From contig AP026546.1 in assembly GCA_026075535.2 (NCBI GenBank), forward strand, positions 868,001 through 932,000: a DNA stretch of 64,000 nucleotides. The letters are read 5' to 3'. The stretch comes from Tricholoma matsutake. Its lineage: Eukaryota; Basidiomycota; Agaricomycetes; Agaricales; Tricholomataceae. Of the stretch, positions 10,562 to 22,717 are shown one piece after another (the stretch's first letter is position 1; the number at the start of each line of letters is the position of its first letter). The notes under the pieces are model-generated. The model had not been told where the DNA came from and made no database searches. It saw nothing but the letters and a program-made list of their open reading frames with translations. Position numbers and translations under genes: made by a program.

Positions 10562-12290
10562 ATGTCGCCTGACACACCTCTAGGTATCCCCACATCATCT
10601 GTGTTGGAGGCCCTCGGTGTCATGCCATCCTCTACTCTCGAATGCACATCTGATGTATCTCTGCCTTCTACAAATCAGCCAAGTACACCACTGGAAGGTG
10701 AAGAGCAAGCACTTGAGTCTCATGAGGTTATCAAACTTCAGACTTTCAGTGAAAGAAAGGCATGGATTGAGGAGAAGATTAAGGTCAATTGAACCTTTAT
10801 CTATGTCATGCAAGTCATTTATCGATGCTATCCATCATTCTGTGGAAGAAGTTCCTGGTTTGCCTACACAGAGTGAGTTGCAGCAGTAGATTGCTGAACA
10901 TGATGCAATCGAGAAGGAAATGAAGATTTTTGACACAGGAGAGCTTACAAAGCTCAGACAACTCACCAAGGGTGAGCATTTCTATCCCACAACTTGCATT
11001 TGGCTCTAATAATTTGTAGCAGCAGCACAGCAAAATTTATCTCCAAAGGACACTGACATGATCGAACTCACACTTTAATAAATGGGTATTCATCAAGAAG
11101 CATGACAAACGAGGAAAAGTAATAAGGTACAGAGCAAGACTCATGGCCAAAGGGTGCATGCAATGTCCTAGGTATGATTATATGGAAACATTTTTGCCTG
11201 TGGATTAAAGCAAGCTGGACACGAATGGAACAATGAACTTGATGGGAAACTCAAGAATCATGATTATCAATGCTTGACAATGGATCCATGTGCATATATT
11301 CGACGAGACGGTGGTGACTATGGTATTCTAACCATCTGGATTGACGACTCGCTTCTATTTGCATCATTGGATCAAGTGATGGATCACATGAAGAATGCAC
11401 TAAGCTCAGAATGGGAAATTACCAATCTAGGGAAACCACACAAGATTGTTGGCATTGAAGTAACATGTACCAACAATTCAATTTCCATTTCTCAACAAAA
11501 ATATATTGAAAACCTTCTTTGCAAAAAAGAGATGCTGGATGTGAACCCTGTCGCCATGCCTATGGACCCAAATATTAAATTTGCACCAAATCTGGACAAC
11601 AATGAATTAAACCATAGCAATTCATATGCTAGATTGCTGGGGTGTTTACAATTCATCTCAAATTCCACAAGACCGGATATCAGCTTTGCAGTCAACAAAC
11701 TAGGTGCTTACACTGCTAACCTGGGTGTTCAACACCATGGTGCAATAAAGCAGATACTCAGGTACCTAGCAGGTATGAAAACTCTGGGGATAACTTATAG
11801 AAAAATCCCGATGAAACTGATACCAATAACCTCTTCCATGGTTATGCTGATGCTGCTTTCGCAAACACCGACAACCATAAATCTACTACTGGCTACATCT
11901 TCCTAGGATCAGGGGGAGCGATCACATGGAAATCAACTGTGATTGCACTTTCCTCAATGGAAGCAGAATACATAGCTCTCTCAGAGGCTGGATGTGAAGC
12001 AACATGGCTCAGAAATCTGTATGGTGAACTTGGATTTCCTCGAAATTATGCAACTATAATTAAAGGTGACAATGATGGTTCAGTCATATCAACCCACAAC
12101 CCGCAATTCCATCAGCAATCAAAGCACATTGCTTTACATCATCATTGGATCTGAGATCTCATAACCGATAAAATACTTGCTATTTTCCAAACTGTCATGA
12201 CCCAGAACAAACAGCAGACACATTAACAAAGGCACTACCGAGGCCCAAATTTATGCAACATAGGGTGGAGATGGGAATACAGTTGATCAA
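10562..12290 (+). mobile_element. Ty1/copia element remnant (linker, RT 3' half, RNase H)
   Basis: Broken copia pol on the plus strand. A proline/serine-rich linker (10562-10790) and the RT entry motif (RYRARLMAKGC near 11130) are followed by loss of the central RT through deletion and stops (11170-11250). The reading then resumes well: DPCAYIRRDGGDYGILTIWI (about 11280), the region after it (WIDDSLLF, matching the copia YVDD site), LGCLQFISNSTRPDI (about 11635), and the RNase H end with SSMEAEYIALSEA (about 11955). Frame shifts occur near 11820, 11905 and 12150. A G-rich polypurine tract (gaaggggag, 12418-12426) precedes the LTR. The element is dead. Confidence 0.85.
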
Positions 12291-12426
12291 CTAACTCAGT
12301 AGCTTTCCTCGCATGTGAGTTGGTTTTTACCTACAGGGTTTTCCACCACAGAGGTTTTAATGCACCTGAATGACAATCCAGTTAACCATTCCTAATAACT
12401 CAAAGCATGCTTGGCTTGAAGGGGAG

Positions 12427-12683
12427 TGTTGGAATAGGCAATCCGAGCCCATGGTCTGAGGCTGGATGCCAGATATTATTAATAGAGTGGCTGTTTTGAT
12501 GTGTGTTTTATTTATAGAACAGTTACATACAGCCGTAGTATAGGAGAAAGAATAATAAGTTTTTTGTCTCATTTCCCCCACTTGTCTCTAAGAGAATTAT
12601 CTCTTCTCTATTTGTTTCCCAGCCTGATTTCCAAAAACCAATGCTCATACTAGCCATGGCCCTGGATCCACCTGGCTCCAACA
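12427..12683 (+). repeat. 3' LTR of the copia remnant
   Basis: It starts TGTTGGAATAGG directly after the polypurine tract and ends TCCAACA, giving TGTTGGA/TCCAACA terminal inversion over 257 bp. Its position fits a 3' LTR. The matching 5' LTR is not found upstream, which agrees with the truncated state of the element. Confidence 0.7.
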
Positions 12684-12881
12684 TCCTGCTGCGAAGGCTT
12701 CCAAATATTTTTTGTGGTACTCCAGAAATGATTTTTTGAAATATGCAGACAATAGATCTGCAATCTCCCATGTGACTTGAAAGTACCAATTGACAGCCAT
12801 AGCAGCTGAGCTACCTCAAACCCAGTCCTTGGAGATGACAAGAGGGCCATTCTAGTGTTAGCAAAAGTCAAAGAAACAAGT

Positions 12882-13656
12882 TTAAATATTGATAGGTTCC
12901 ACAAAGAAATACAGCTGACCTTCTGGCCGTGCACAGGTGTGAACTAGATGTGTGATGCTGACCCATTCTCTTCCCATTTCATTTTCATGATGTTGTACAC
13001 CTGGCCTCCTGGTATTAGGCTCATCCAGATTTAGTTTGTTGTTTAACTGTGCAGCCTGAAAAGTGCTTGGGAGATCTACGACATCTGCTGTGGGATCATG
13101 CCAAATATCCTGCTGGTGTACTATGGGATGGACCTGGGAGTGAAGAAATTGAAGAGCCTCATGTGCCCATCGAAGCAACTTAGGCTATAAGCATTGTCGG
13201 TAAGTAGAAACACTGGTTGCAAACCTCTTGCTTACAGGTACACTGTCATAGTGAACCCTGGAGGGATCTGCTACATCCATGTCTGCCATTGTCTGTTTCT
13301 CAGACTCAGCACCTTCATAATATGGCCACTCCTCATGTGCCTGTTTGTCCACCCCATTCTAAACTTCACATGAGAATCAATATTACCAGTTAAATGCTCA
13401 GGCTTACCCGACAGGAAGTGGTCTCAATTTGATGGGCAAAGGCAGCTACCAATAGATTGCCTCCCTCATTGTACCACATGCCAGACCAGGCATCTGCTGG
13501 ACTATCCACTGCCATTTCCATCTTATGAGATGCCTCATCAATCAAGGCATTTGTATTTTTTGGTTGTAGCTGTAGCTCAGCCAAGGAAGCTCGAGCTCCT
13601 TGCACAATGTACCAGCTACAATTATTGTACCATATGTCAGCTTTGTACTCTGCCAT
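12882..13656 (-). CDS. Fragmented hypothetical protein
   Basis: Two open stretches on the minus strand (13656-13390, starting MAEYKADIWYNN; and 13178-12882) are separated by about 210 bp with possible splice sites. No domain is recognised. Tryptophan-rich composition resembles the large agaricomycete hypothetical proteins at 25.7-32 kb, so it may be a decayed relative. Low CpG, no promoter features identified. 13720-14385 to the right shows nothing I can assign. Confidence 0.3.
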
Positions 13657-14385
13657 GGTTTGAAATTTCTTTTGTGCCTGATTTTTTGTCTCATCAAGGT
13701 GGGAAGGAAGGCTGAGGGTGAGAGGTTGATGTTTGGCTTGGGAATGTTTGCTTCCTGAACTCAGAAGTCTGAGGTAAGTCTGTCAAGATCACAGAAAGAA
13801 AGTGCTCACTTTGGGTATAGAACCGTTATTCAGGAACTCGAGTCTGTGGAGCCTAATTCAAACTAAGAATCATCCATCTCTGTCAATTTAGCCTTAGTCT
13901 TTTTAAGTTTGTCTTTTGTCAAGGACTTCTTCATGTGTTGCACTGTTCTTGACCGCATGGTGTGGCTGGGTGACTTGGAAGTTGGAATGTCTTCAAGTTC
14001 TCAGCATATCCTGACCACTTTGTTTTCACGTGACCTGTTATCTTTATTTGTTATAGTTTAGTTTAGCATACTTTACTCTAATTGTTCTGACTTGTGTTCA
14101 TCAACTTTGGTTCAACTGGTCACACTGGGGTTATATCATGCTCGTGCCAGATGCTTGCACTCAGAACAAGATTAACTTAAGCCCCTCAAAAGTCCTCTGA
14201 AACTCTGGGAGCTTCCTCATAGACTGATGTAGTCCAACAAGCACAAGTGTCTAGAAAGATTTTGAGGTCATCAAGTATTTTGTGGTGATCTGCCCAAGCT
14301 GAAATTCTATATTCTTCCCACATCAATCAGATGTCCAACAACTCCAGGTTCTCCAATTGGTCCCATAAAAGATGAAGCAACTTGT

Positions 14386-16590
14386 CTAGTTCATGGATGG
14401 TTGTGCAATTGGGATTGCATCAGGTGGTTTTTCAACAAATTCCCAAGTCCCCTTCTCCTTTAGTAAGTTGAGTTCGGCTTGCATGGCATTTTCCCATTCT
14501 GGCCAATCAGGGGAATTCTTGGCATCCTTGAGGCTCATCATCTCATCTCCAGCAATTATTGCATAAACTTCTTCCATTGTAAGAAAGTTGTCTTCTTTTT
14601 CTTCTACTGAATAAGGATCTTGAAGGTTTTTATAATTGATATGAATTCCACGAGTCTTCCATGGAGCATTAATATCTATATCCTCCTCCAATAAATTTCT
14701 TTTATGCTTTTTGCTGCCAGGATCAAGAGTCGGAGTATCATCCAAGCCTGTTACACCCATAGGCGGTGCGCCCCCCATAGACTCCCCCTCGCATTGACTA
14801 TTGGGTGTGATGTCGATGCCTTCGGGGATTGGAGTCGATTGTGGAAGTGTTATCTGTTTGAAATCTCTTGAGGTTAGGATGGTGCACATTTCAGCATTGT
14901 AATATTTTACGGCCCCAGTGCCATCTTCAAAACTGACATAAACATGCCATTTGGATTTTGCCTGCATTTTTCGATCCACTTTTTGTCCCTGTGATAAAAT
15001 CCATACAGGTGCACCAAATTCATGTAAATGAGAGACATTTGGTCTTTTGTTATACCAGCCTTCATACAGTGTATATTTCAGCAAATGTTTGGTGAATGAT
15101 CAATTATGGAGATAAGCAGCATGCAGGACCACATATTTCTGGAGAAATTCGGGAAGGTCATTGGCAATTAACATTGCTCGAGAGAGTTCAACCAATATAC
15201 AGTTCATCCATTTAGCAATACCATTCTGTGAAGGTGAATATGGTGCAGTGTAGTGAATTTCCATACCGTGTTCCTTGCACCAACTTTCCAACTTCTCTTT
15301 TATAGTGTTTGAAGGTCCAGTCCATGGTTATGTAACAGTCTTTTGGAATTTTAAGATGTAATCTGCTTGTTAAAGCCTTACAACTTATCCTGGCATTTCA
15401 GGACTTTTTGTACACAATGTCAATATATGATTGAAAAGGTTTTGTCATTATGCCTCAGGGGTTTTTACAGAATTAAACATATTAAACATAAAACAATTTT
15501 TCCAGTCTATACATTTTCCAAGGTTTTGAGAAAAATGTATGAACTGGAAAAATTGTTTTGTGTTTAATATGTTTAATTCTGTAAAAACCACTGAGGCATA
15601 ATGACAAAACATTTTTGGTCCTATATTGACATTGTGTACAAAAAGTCCTGAAATGCCAGGATAAGTTGTAAGGCTTTAACAAGCAGATTACATCTCAAAA
15701 TTCCAAAAGACTGTTACATAACCATGGAGTGGACCTTCAAACACTACTCATTTACGAATTCCTTTCCATTGTCAATTTGAATACCCCTTGGATTCCTCCC
15801 TTGAGTCTTCAAATGTGCCAAATAATTTATTACAGCTTGTGTTGCATCAGATTTCTGCTTGACACATTTGACAGTTGCAAATCTCTTGGCATTGTCCACA
15901 AATAACAAGTAGTATTGATTGCTGTTGATCAATCAGATCACATACTTTCCCCATAAGTCAATATGTGTTAATTCACTGGGTTCAGTATTTCTGATTGATG
16001 ATTTTGGGAATGGTTTGACATGTTGTTTTGCCTCTGTGCAAGCAATGCAATCAGGCTTAGGGGAGTCCTCGTCCACAATAAATCTGTCAACCATTTTTCT
16101 GTCAAATAATTTTTGAAGCCCGGTATATCCAACATGTCCAAAGCGTCGATGCCATGTTTCCCATGTAGGCAGTGTATTATTTCCAATGAATGTTTGATGA
16201 GATTGGATTTTATTGCATCATGTGGGAGGTCTAATAACCATCTTCATGTGATATAGATGTTTGCATATTTTTGTTCCTTGCGCTACTGGCATACCATCTT
16301 TTGTTATGAGTGTAATTTCCCCATTCCCGCCATTGTAGCATCCACCAGCTGCATCCCATCGCCCCAACAAAATTAAATTACTTCGTGTTCCAGGCACATG
16401 AAGAATGTTCTGCAAATGCAGAATATAGTCAGTGCCATTGCATGTTGATTTTAATTCAACAGTTCTGCACCCTGATATTAATGCTTCTTTACCACCTACA
16501 CCTGTTACGGAAATATTCCTCATAGGTGTGTAATCGGTAAATGCTTCTCTTTAATGCATAACATGAGATGTTGTTGCCATGTCTGCTATA
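14386..16590 (-). mobile_element. Ty1/copia element remnant (protease region, integrase, linker), minus strand
   Basis: From right to left: a decayed protease site followed by MRNISVTGVGGKEALISG (about 16520), the pre-integrase zone (16390-16220), integrase core with DNGKEFVNE (catalytic second D, about 15770), then, beyond an inserted MITE, the third catalytic E region YSPSQNGIAKWMN (about 15240), the C-terminal integrase and a linker ending at a stop near 14386. RT and RNase H are absent, so this copy complements, by chance, the half-element at 10.6-12.3 kb; they need not be the same family. Frame disruptions occur near 16000. No LTR was identified at either end. Confidence 0.85.
15305..15744. 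mobile_element. 440-bp fold-back MITE inside copia integrase
   Basis: The block is an almost perfect palindrome: arms of about 215 bp run from gtgtttgaaggtcca inward and meet near 15525 with only a few nt of loop. TA dinucleotides flank both outer ends (15303-15304 and 15745-15746). Removing the element and one TA rejoins the copia integrase reading between DNGKEFVNE and the KLESWCKEHG segment, proving insertion. The TA target and terminal inversion suggest mobilisation by a Tc1/mariner-type transposase. Apparent 66-codon open frames in each arm are mirror images and not genes. Confidence 0.88.
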
Positions 16591-16795
16591 GTCTTTGAAG
16601 GTCCAGTTGGGTTGCAGTTGTGGACCATATTTGGAGCAACTGCAACTGCAACTGGTTGCAAGACAAGGCAATTGTCAACAACTGCAACTGCAACTGGTCA
16701 CAACTGGTTGCAACCATTTGCAACCAGACTTCAGTTGTAACTGGTTGTAACTGGTTTAAACTGGTTACAACCAGTTATAACTAGCACTTTCAGGT
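16591..16795. repeat. GTTGCAACTG-type decamer repeat block
   Basis: After TA and a start gtctttgaaggtccagt, which nearly repeats the MITE terminus at 15305, the sequence is built of overlapping caactggttg / gttgcaac / aactggttac motifs recurring about every 10 nt and often self-complementary. It ends near ttataactagc. It may be a truncated member of the MITE family with a different interior. 16796-17042 shows nothing assignable. Confidence 0.5.
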
Positions 16796-17042
16796 GCAGA
16801 AAATTAATTGTCATGTATCTGTGCCTTGTAATATATAAAAATCAAGTAAAACAACCAAAGCTAAGGTATATTATGAGTAGAATAATTGTTTTGATCATAA
16901 CTTGCTTAGACGATGGTCAGCAACAGAAAATTCACAAATTCTCACAAATCTTTCTTTGGCTGCCGAGTGATGCCGATTAATAAGTAAGGCATGTGAATCT
17001 AATCAACAAGCCACTCGAGCGATTCCACCGATATAGATTATC

Positions 17043-17645
17043 ATGCACACACGCCATTCATCTAACAGCCCCCCTCTGCCTGCTATTAGTATGGATGCTG
17101 TGGCTACTCAATGCCACTGGTCCTTGGCTGATGAAGAGAGGATGATCAGATTTCTTTGCTCTAAAAAGGAGGCTGCTGCAGATGGTGCAAACTTCAAGGT
17201 TACTGTCTGGAATGCGCTCGTTGTAGAGATGGCATTGCATCATGGAATAGGTGCACCGAAGACTGTCAAAGCCTGCAAGTCTAAATATGGCTGGGTCAGT
17301 ACAACATCACAAACTCCCCAATCTTTCACTGACTAATGCTTTCTCTAGCTCTGATCTGCCTATAACATTGTGTCGACTCTGAAGGGGCTCTCAGGGTTTA
17401 GTGATCGGTGGGATGATGAGAAAGGAATGAACATAGGTGTAGATGAAGTGGATGCATGGAATGCGTACTGCACTGTGAGTAGTAGTAGTATTGATATTGT
17501 GATTGCGCTGCTGATTTAGGGTAGAAACATGAAAAAGCAAAGGCCTACACGCAGAAGGGGTTTCCTTTGTACCACCTTATGTCAGGGCTCATGCCTGCAC
17601 TTGGGAAGGGCACCCATGCCTTCCGTCCATCTAATCAGACACGGG
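17043..17645 (+). pseudogene. SANT/Myb-like domain gene, nonsense-interrupted
   Basis: Exon 1 encodes a SANT-like DNA-binding fold (HWSLADEERMIRFLCSKK, then PKTVKACKSKYG; start at 17043 or 17091). A GT-AG intron 17295-17348 (gtcagt...tctctag) leads to exon 2 (SAYNIVSTLKGLSGFSDRW, DAWNAY), and a second intron starts gtgagt near 17475 before an exon encoding KGFPLYHLMSG. The family is common in agaricomycetes and resembles DNA-binding partners of PIF/Harbinger elements. Exon 2 opens with an in-frame TGA at 17352-17354, most simply CGA changed to TGA. The 3' end is cut at about 17649 by repeat sequence shared with 40.15 kb. Confidence 0.65.
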
Positions 17646-17648
17646 GGT

Positions 17649-18055
17649 ACCATACCCAGTGCAAATCTGTTTCTCTGTCCAAAACTTCAATGAAGCAATG
17701 GACTATGCATACCATACTGACTCTCAATTTACTTGGGCATCCCCACCTTCAATGATGATCTGGACATATATACTGTACCCACTGCACTGTGATCACAATC
17801 ACATTCTTGCCATATATATATATTTTTGCTGTGTTTTTTGTAGATGTTCTGCATGCCCCAGTATTTCTGTTATTCAATTCATTTGTTCTGCAAGTATTGT
17901 GCAGTGATCTGCAGCAATACCTGCATTGTCTATAATGTCATTGGCATGTGTTCCAATCCTCTGACTTCAGCACCCCTCCTGGGTCGGAGTGCTGCAACAA
18001 GTCTCTATTTGCATTTTTCTGCTCTGTGTACTCCTGAGACTATAGCTTGATTGAG
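17649..18055 (+). repeat. Duplicate of the 40154-40560 repeat segment
   Basis: About 400 bp beginning accatacccagtgcaaatct are nearly identical to 40154-40560, including one or two units of the 60-bp minisatellite, the ccatatatata tract and the tail ending near tctctatttgcatttttctg. The identity stops at about 18045. The two copies are 22.5 kb apart in the same orientation, so this is a dispersed element end rather than local slippage. Confidence 0.8.
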
Positions 18056-18059
18056 CACT

Positions 18060-19260
18060 GGAGGTAAGGTGGCTGTTGGTCAATAGGCTCGACTGACTTT
18101 GGTTTCAGTTGCATGAACATCTCTCCTTCCTTTGAGACTACCCACCATCTCAATGTTCGTCAGTCAACCACCACTCTCGACGCCACCACTGCCTCCCACC
18201 TCCACATCCACACTCCTCCAATGCTTCTTGCAACAACAGCAACAACAACCTCATGCAACTAATGGGCCCAGGTAAGTTTTTTCTTTTCCTCTCGTTTTTT
18301 TTCTTTCAACTAACATAATCTTTATTGTATTTTAGGTATTTCCATTGACCTAACACCAAGAAAGGTACCATGGCCCCCACGATGACGATGATGATGACGT
18401 TCCACTACCACAGAAACGCTATGGATGAGAGCAACCAGACAAGACCAGGAAACATGGAAATGATGCCACCAGGATGACAAGGACGCTGAAAATGATGGCA
18501 AGGGATGATGCTGCAATGGGAGGAGTACCAACGATGGGGTCAGCAGCAGCAGCATCAGGGAACAACTAGGCGAGGGTGATGCTGATGCCGAGGACCCACC
18601 ACCACCACCATGGCTGCCACCACAACAATGAAGATGACGATGACAAGACCACCTCCACCACCAACACAGCAACCCCAAAGCCCCGAACCAGCTCCAGACA
18701 ATGCCAGGGAGGACGAGAACTGGGGGAATGACAAGAACTACCCCAGAGCCAACAGGAACAATGGCAGCAACACCAACAATGATGGGAGCAGCAGCAGCAA
18801 AGGCCAGGGACAAATATGACAAGACTCACAAGAGGGGTGCCAGCCACAACCAGGAAGACCAGGAATGGGGCCAGAAAAAAAGGGGGGAGGGGTGACAATG
18901 ACAATGACGACCCCAATGACACAGACAACAGAAGCCACCAGGACAACCAACAACCGGCAGGGTGGCACAAACCTGGGACAATGGCAGGGGACAGGGACAA
19001 CCAGGACAACAACAAGGATGAGAGGCAACAACAACAGTGAGGAGAGATGCCAACAGTGAGGGGGGATGACAACGACAATGAGGAGGGACCACCATGATGT
19101 ATGTAGGGGCGGGGGTTTTTTTTTTTGGTTTTAGTTAATATTGTTGTCCTGCCCCCACTCACATTTGCATGAGGTGGGGGTTAGTTTTTTATGTATATAA
19201 TTGTGTAGTCCTTGCAAAGGAGGTTAATTAGTTAATTTCTTTGACCAAATTATGTTGAGC
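18060..19260 (+). other. Palindrome-repeat family locus B with conserved intron
   Basis: Plus-strand locus whose intron 18272-18335 (gtaagttttttc...caactaacataatc...tttag) matches those of loci A and C in length, T-rich start and actaac branch region; the preceding exon ends gggcccag as in locus A. Exons are extremely biased to CCA/ACC/GAT triplets (threonine, proline, histidine or aspartate depending on frame) and no single frame stays open. The 3' end has a hairpin with cccccac / gtggggg arms (19155-19182) followed by ttagttttttatgtatata, as at the end of locus A. The GAGC...GCTC palindromes of A and C were not found here. Confidence 0.45.
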
Positions 19261-19369
19261 TGCCTCTCTCAGGGAGTTAAAAACTTATTCATTTGAATGT
19301 GTGAACAACCTTCCTTTTTAGGATGTCAGTGTGGGGGAGAGTAAGGGGACTTCAATGCATCCCATACTG

Positions 19370-19765
19370 CAGCAAATTTACTTGGGCATCCACAACTTCT
19401 ATGATGAACTGGACAATACATCCTGTACCATTGCAAACTTAGTTGAGTGTCCACAACTTCAATGACAAACTGGACAATGGATATCGTACCTGGTGCAAAT
19501 TTATTTCTACGTCCGCAACTTCAATGATGAACTGGACAACGCATCCCATACTGCAGCAAATTTACTTGGGCATCCACAACTTCTATGATGAACTGGACAA
19601 TGCATCCTGTACCATCACAAATTTAGTTGAGCATCCACAACTTCAATGACAAACTGGACAATGGATATCGTACCTGGTGCAAATTTATTTCTCCATCTGC
19701 AACTTCAATGACAAACTGGACAATGCATCCCATACTGCAGCAAATTTCCTTGGGCATCCACTATG
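19370..19765. repeat. Short array of the ~60-bp minisatellite
   Basis: About seven units of a sequence like catccacaacttcaatgatg...gaactggacaatgcat, each 55-61 bp, match the large array at 38.6-40.3 kb in motif order. The unit alternates between gcaaatttacttgggc and gcaaatttatttct variants. 19766-19916 shows nothing assignable. Confidence 0.8.
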
Positions 19766-19916
19766 ATGTCTATGACCTCAGGTCTACCTAGCATCTGGCT
19801 GTGTACTGTAGAACATAGCAGTAGAATTATCAAGTGGCATATATACTGGACAGAAGTGTAGTACAAGGATAATCTATTATATTTGAGGACTACTGCACAC
19901 TACTATCTCAATATTT

Positions 19917-21573
19917 TTAAAATCTACCAGCCCACTCCTGTAGACATTGACCCAACGTCTCCAAAAATATATTGATAGGCACCCCAATAGCTCTGGACCA
20001 TAGGCTTGTCGTGGGTGTTCTTTCTATTTCATTAACAAAATAGAAAGCTTCTTCATTTTCATCAAAAGAAAACCCAACATCCATCTGTAAAAACATGGAC
20101 AATGCACTCTTTCCTCCCAGTCTTGAGGATTCCACGAAACATAATTTCTTGTATGTCTCTTGGACAAATCGATAGAATTCCTGCTTTCCTTTTTCACAAA
20201 TTTCCTGCATCCCAAAATCAGGATTTGCCACTGAGTAATCAAATCTCCACATAGTTTTCCACTCCATCATAGTTCACTAATATATATCTAGTCAGTTTTA
20301 TCAATCTGCAGTCCACTGATATGCACTCAACTTGATTTCTTTCAGCGACAAAAACCTGGTGGTGTTCATGAACTTCCAACAATGTTTTGATCCATCGTAT
20401 TGCATATGAGCACAATACAGAATCTTTCCTCCCACCATTACCACCTGCCATTCTCCAAACTCTCTCAGGGTTGGAATGTACTCTTGAGCCAACCACACTG
20501 AGTCCACCATTCCACCCTTCAGATCCTTCCATGCTGTTTCACTTCTTTTACCTTTCTTTGGAAGGATAACATGGGTCCCACAGTCACTGTTTGTTCTCTT
20601 CAACATGTACCCGACTGGGATTTGGTCTCCTTCTTTCATCACAATCGTTCTTGGCCACCTAGTCCCTATACTTTTAGCAACAATGTCCAGATTCCTTATC
20701 AATGCATCCTTCTGGGCGAGTGAGTAAATTTGAACTGTTGAAGGCCATAATCGTGTTGTCGATTCCAGCAGTAGCATTCTCTCCTTGTACCAATCCAGAT
20801 TATCTGACTTGATTTCATACTTAGGGTTGTCCCTGAATCATCAAATGTCCTCGTTATAATCTTCTAAATGCAAAACCGATACTCACAAGTAGTCTACCAG
20901 AAAGTTCATACCTCCAATGAAAATGTCACACCAGTCCAGATACCCTACAAAATCCGCAGATGGACTGTCTGGATAGATCCACTCTTCCAAGAAATGCCTC
21001 CAGGGCACAAATTTGGTCTGGATTTTTGGACTCTCATCTTCATTCAAAGCCCTTGACATTGAGATAATCACAAAGTCCCTATAAGACATTGGACTGATTC
21101 CAGCTCCTCTTCAGTTATACTTTCTGTGGTCCACGCGATATCAACCTCTGCATCCCGTTTTGACATATATCTGGTAGGATCAGGCACATACAATAGCTTC
21201 CATGTAATATTTGGTTCCTTCTGGGTCAGTTTCTCAGTGGTGGGTCGCTCACAGAAGGAGTGCAATATTTCCATCTCATGGGCACCAAGATGAGATGATG
21301 GTGTGGATATAGTCGGTGATGAGCAATTCATATCGGTGCTGTCCAGGGCATCTTGTGGTGCAGATGTCTCATCAATAATGGGTGAGGTTATGGCAGAATA
21401 GTACACTGAAGAATTGTCTGTAGTGGAAATGGAATCAGCTGTTTGTGTAATTAGTCTGTTTGAGGTTTGTTTATATCGACCAAATGGCTGGGAGGGAAAG
21501 AAGGATCTTACTTGACTGAAGCAGGTTCTCCAGATAGGTTCAAGTTGTCCAATGAAACATCTGATATATCCAT
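19917..21573 (-). CDS. Hypothetical protein with ATP-grasp-like features, probably decayed
   Basis: Start ATG at 21573 (MDISDVSLDNLN); an intron gtaaga...cag lies at about 21511-21455. The long exon carries a serine/threonine-rich segment and a frameshift near 21090 (ELESVQ then YRDFVIISMSRAL). Further exons encode DNLDWYKERM, MLKRTNSDCGTHVILP, EYIPTLREFGEWQVVMVGGK and finish with VNEIERTPTTSLW and stop at 19917. The R-(S)-G...E-Y-x5-GEWRV..GG pattern and terminal F-V-N-E resemble ATP-grasp ligase-like proteins that are repeated in agaricomycete genomes. The substrate is unknown. At least one intron boundary near 20880 does not join cleanly, so I treat the copy as likely nonfunctional. Confidence 0.5.
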
Positions 21574-21890
21574 TGAAGATCCCTGAACAAAGAGGTCACC
21601 CACAGAGGATCATTGGGCTGAAAGTCTGTTTGTAATGCATCAGAGTTTACAAAACATCATATAGAGGCGCAAAGGCAATACCCTAATGAATTAGGCTGTC
21701 CAGATTCACCTGGAAAAGTCAAACCCTTATGATGGTCAGCTCTATTCAGATACTCTCTATACAGGTTCAAGCCCTGCATAAGCTCACCATCCATTGGTTG
21801 GCACTTATATGCCCCAGACTGCTTCACAGCACAAGATTTTGAACAATCTTATGAAATATGTGGATGAGTAAACCATATTGAGTAGCTATC

Positions 21891-22130
21891 TCATGTACTT
21901 GGATGCGCATTGCTTTTTTCATGCCTTGCCAAAGAACTGCCTTCAACAGGCCATAGAACTCCTCTCATTTTCATGGTACAAGCTGTTGCATTACAAGTAT
22001 GGCAACACACCAAATATCCTTCCCTTTTCTTTCTTGAAGCTTTGTTTCTTGGTGCAGGCATCATCAGTTCTGATGTGAGGTTTGTAAGACACCCGACAAC
22101 GTTCATCAAGGTTTGTAAGTCACCTGACAA
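21891..22130 (-). pseudogene. Zinc-finger-like fragment
   Basis: A minus-strand stretch encodes VCCHTCNATA...GVLWPVEGSSLARHEKSNAHPS. The C-x2-C pair, tryptophan and closing H-x5-H spacing are like the DNA-binding fingers found at the start of transposase-type proteins. It is short, has no start or splice context, and is flanked by tandem repeats. The identity is tentative. Confidence 0.3.
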
Positions 22131-22200
22131 TATTTGTCAAGGTTTGTAAGTCACCTGACAAAGTTCATCGAGGTTTGTAAATCACCCGACAATGTTCCCA
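22079..22200. repeat. Four tandem copies of a ~31-bp unit
   Basis: The unit aggtttgtaagtcacctgac followed by aatNttNgtca occurs four times with small changes. No coding or structural role is evident. 22201-22700 holds no gene I can support. Confidence 0.75.
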
Positions 22201-22717
22201 CAACTTCAATCTGTGGTATTACTTTACAATGAATTAGTCTTGGTCTTGAAGTGAGAACATAAGTTGTGAATTGATGTGGGCCCACTGAGATCTGAGGCCT
22301 TCACCTGTGAGAAAAATTAAAGACTTTGGTATGTCGATGCATATGTGACACGTAGAACTTACCTATTTTATGTACATCCAGACTTCAGCCCACAAGACAT
22401 ATTGACTGATATCACGAAATTCCTGGATATTGAGGCCCATGTAGACAATGAGCACGAAGCTGAATTCTAGGCATCCGACGAAGATGAGTATGGTGACATC
22501 TTGACATATTTACGCATGACTAGTCAAAATTCGCACTGATATGGTTGTGCTAAACCCTAAATCGCTAATGTAGATGAAATTGGTACATTAAATGCACTTC
22601 ATTAATGTACTGCATAGGTATTCCACAGAGGCCATACATGCACAGTTGTCAAAGATGATGGCCAAGAAGGTTCGTTGGATTTGGGTTATCCAGCCAGGGA
22701 CATTGGAGATGTTCATA

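Noticed and set aside
15367..15682. Two 66-codon proteins on opposite strands with almost the same sequence
   Set aside because: They are mirror translations of the two arms of the MITE palindrome.
10562..16590. One copia element split by inversion
   Set aside because: The two halves have opposite orientation and complementary domains, but no shared LTR or matching break sequence was found to support a single origin.
18322..19162. Serine/leucine-rich minus-strand proteins of 166-198 codons
   Set aside because: Antisense of the low-complexity CCA/GAT-rich exons of locus B; overlapping frames on both strands are equally open.
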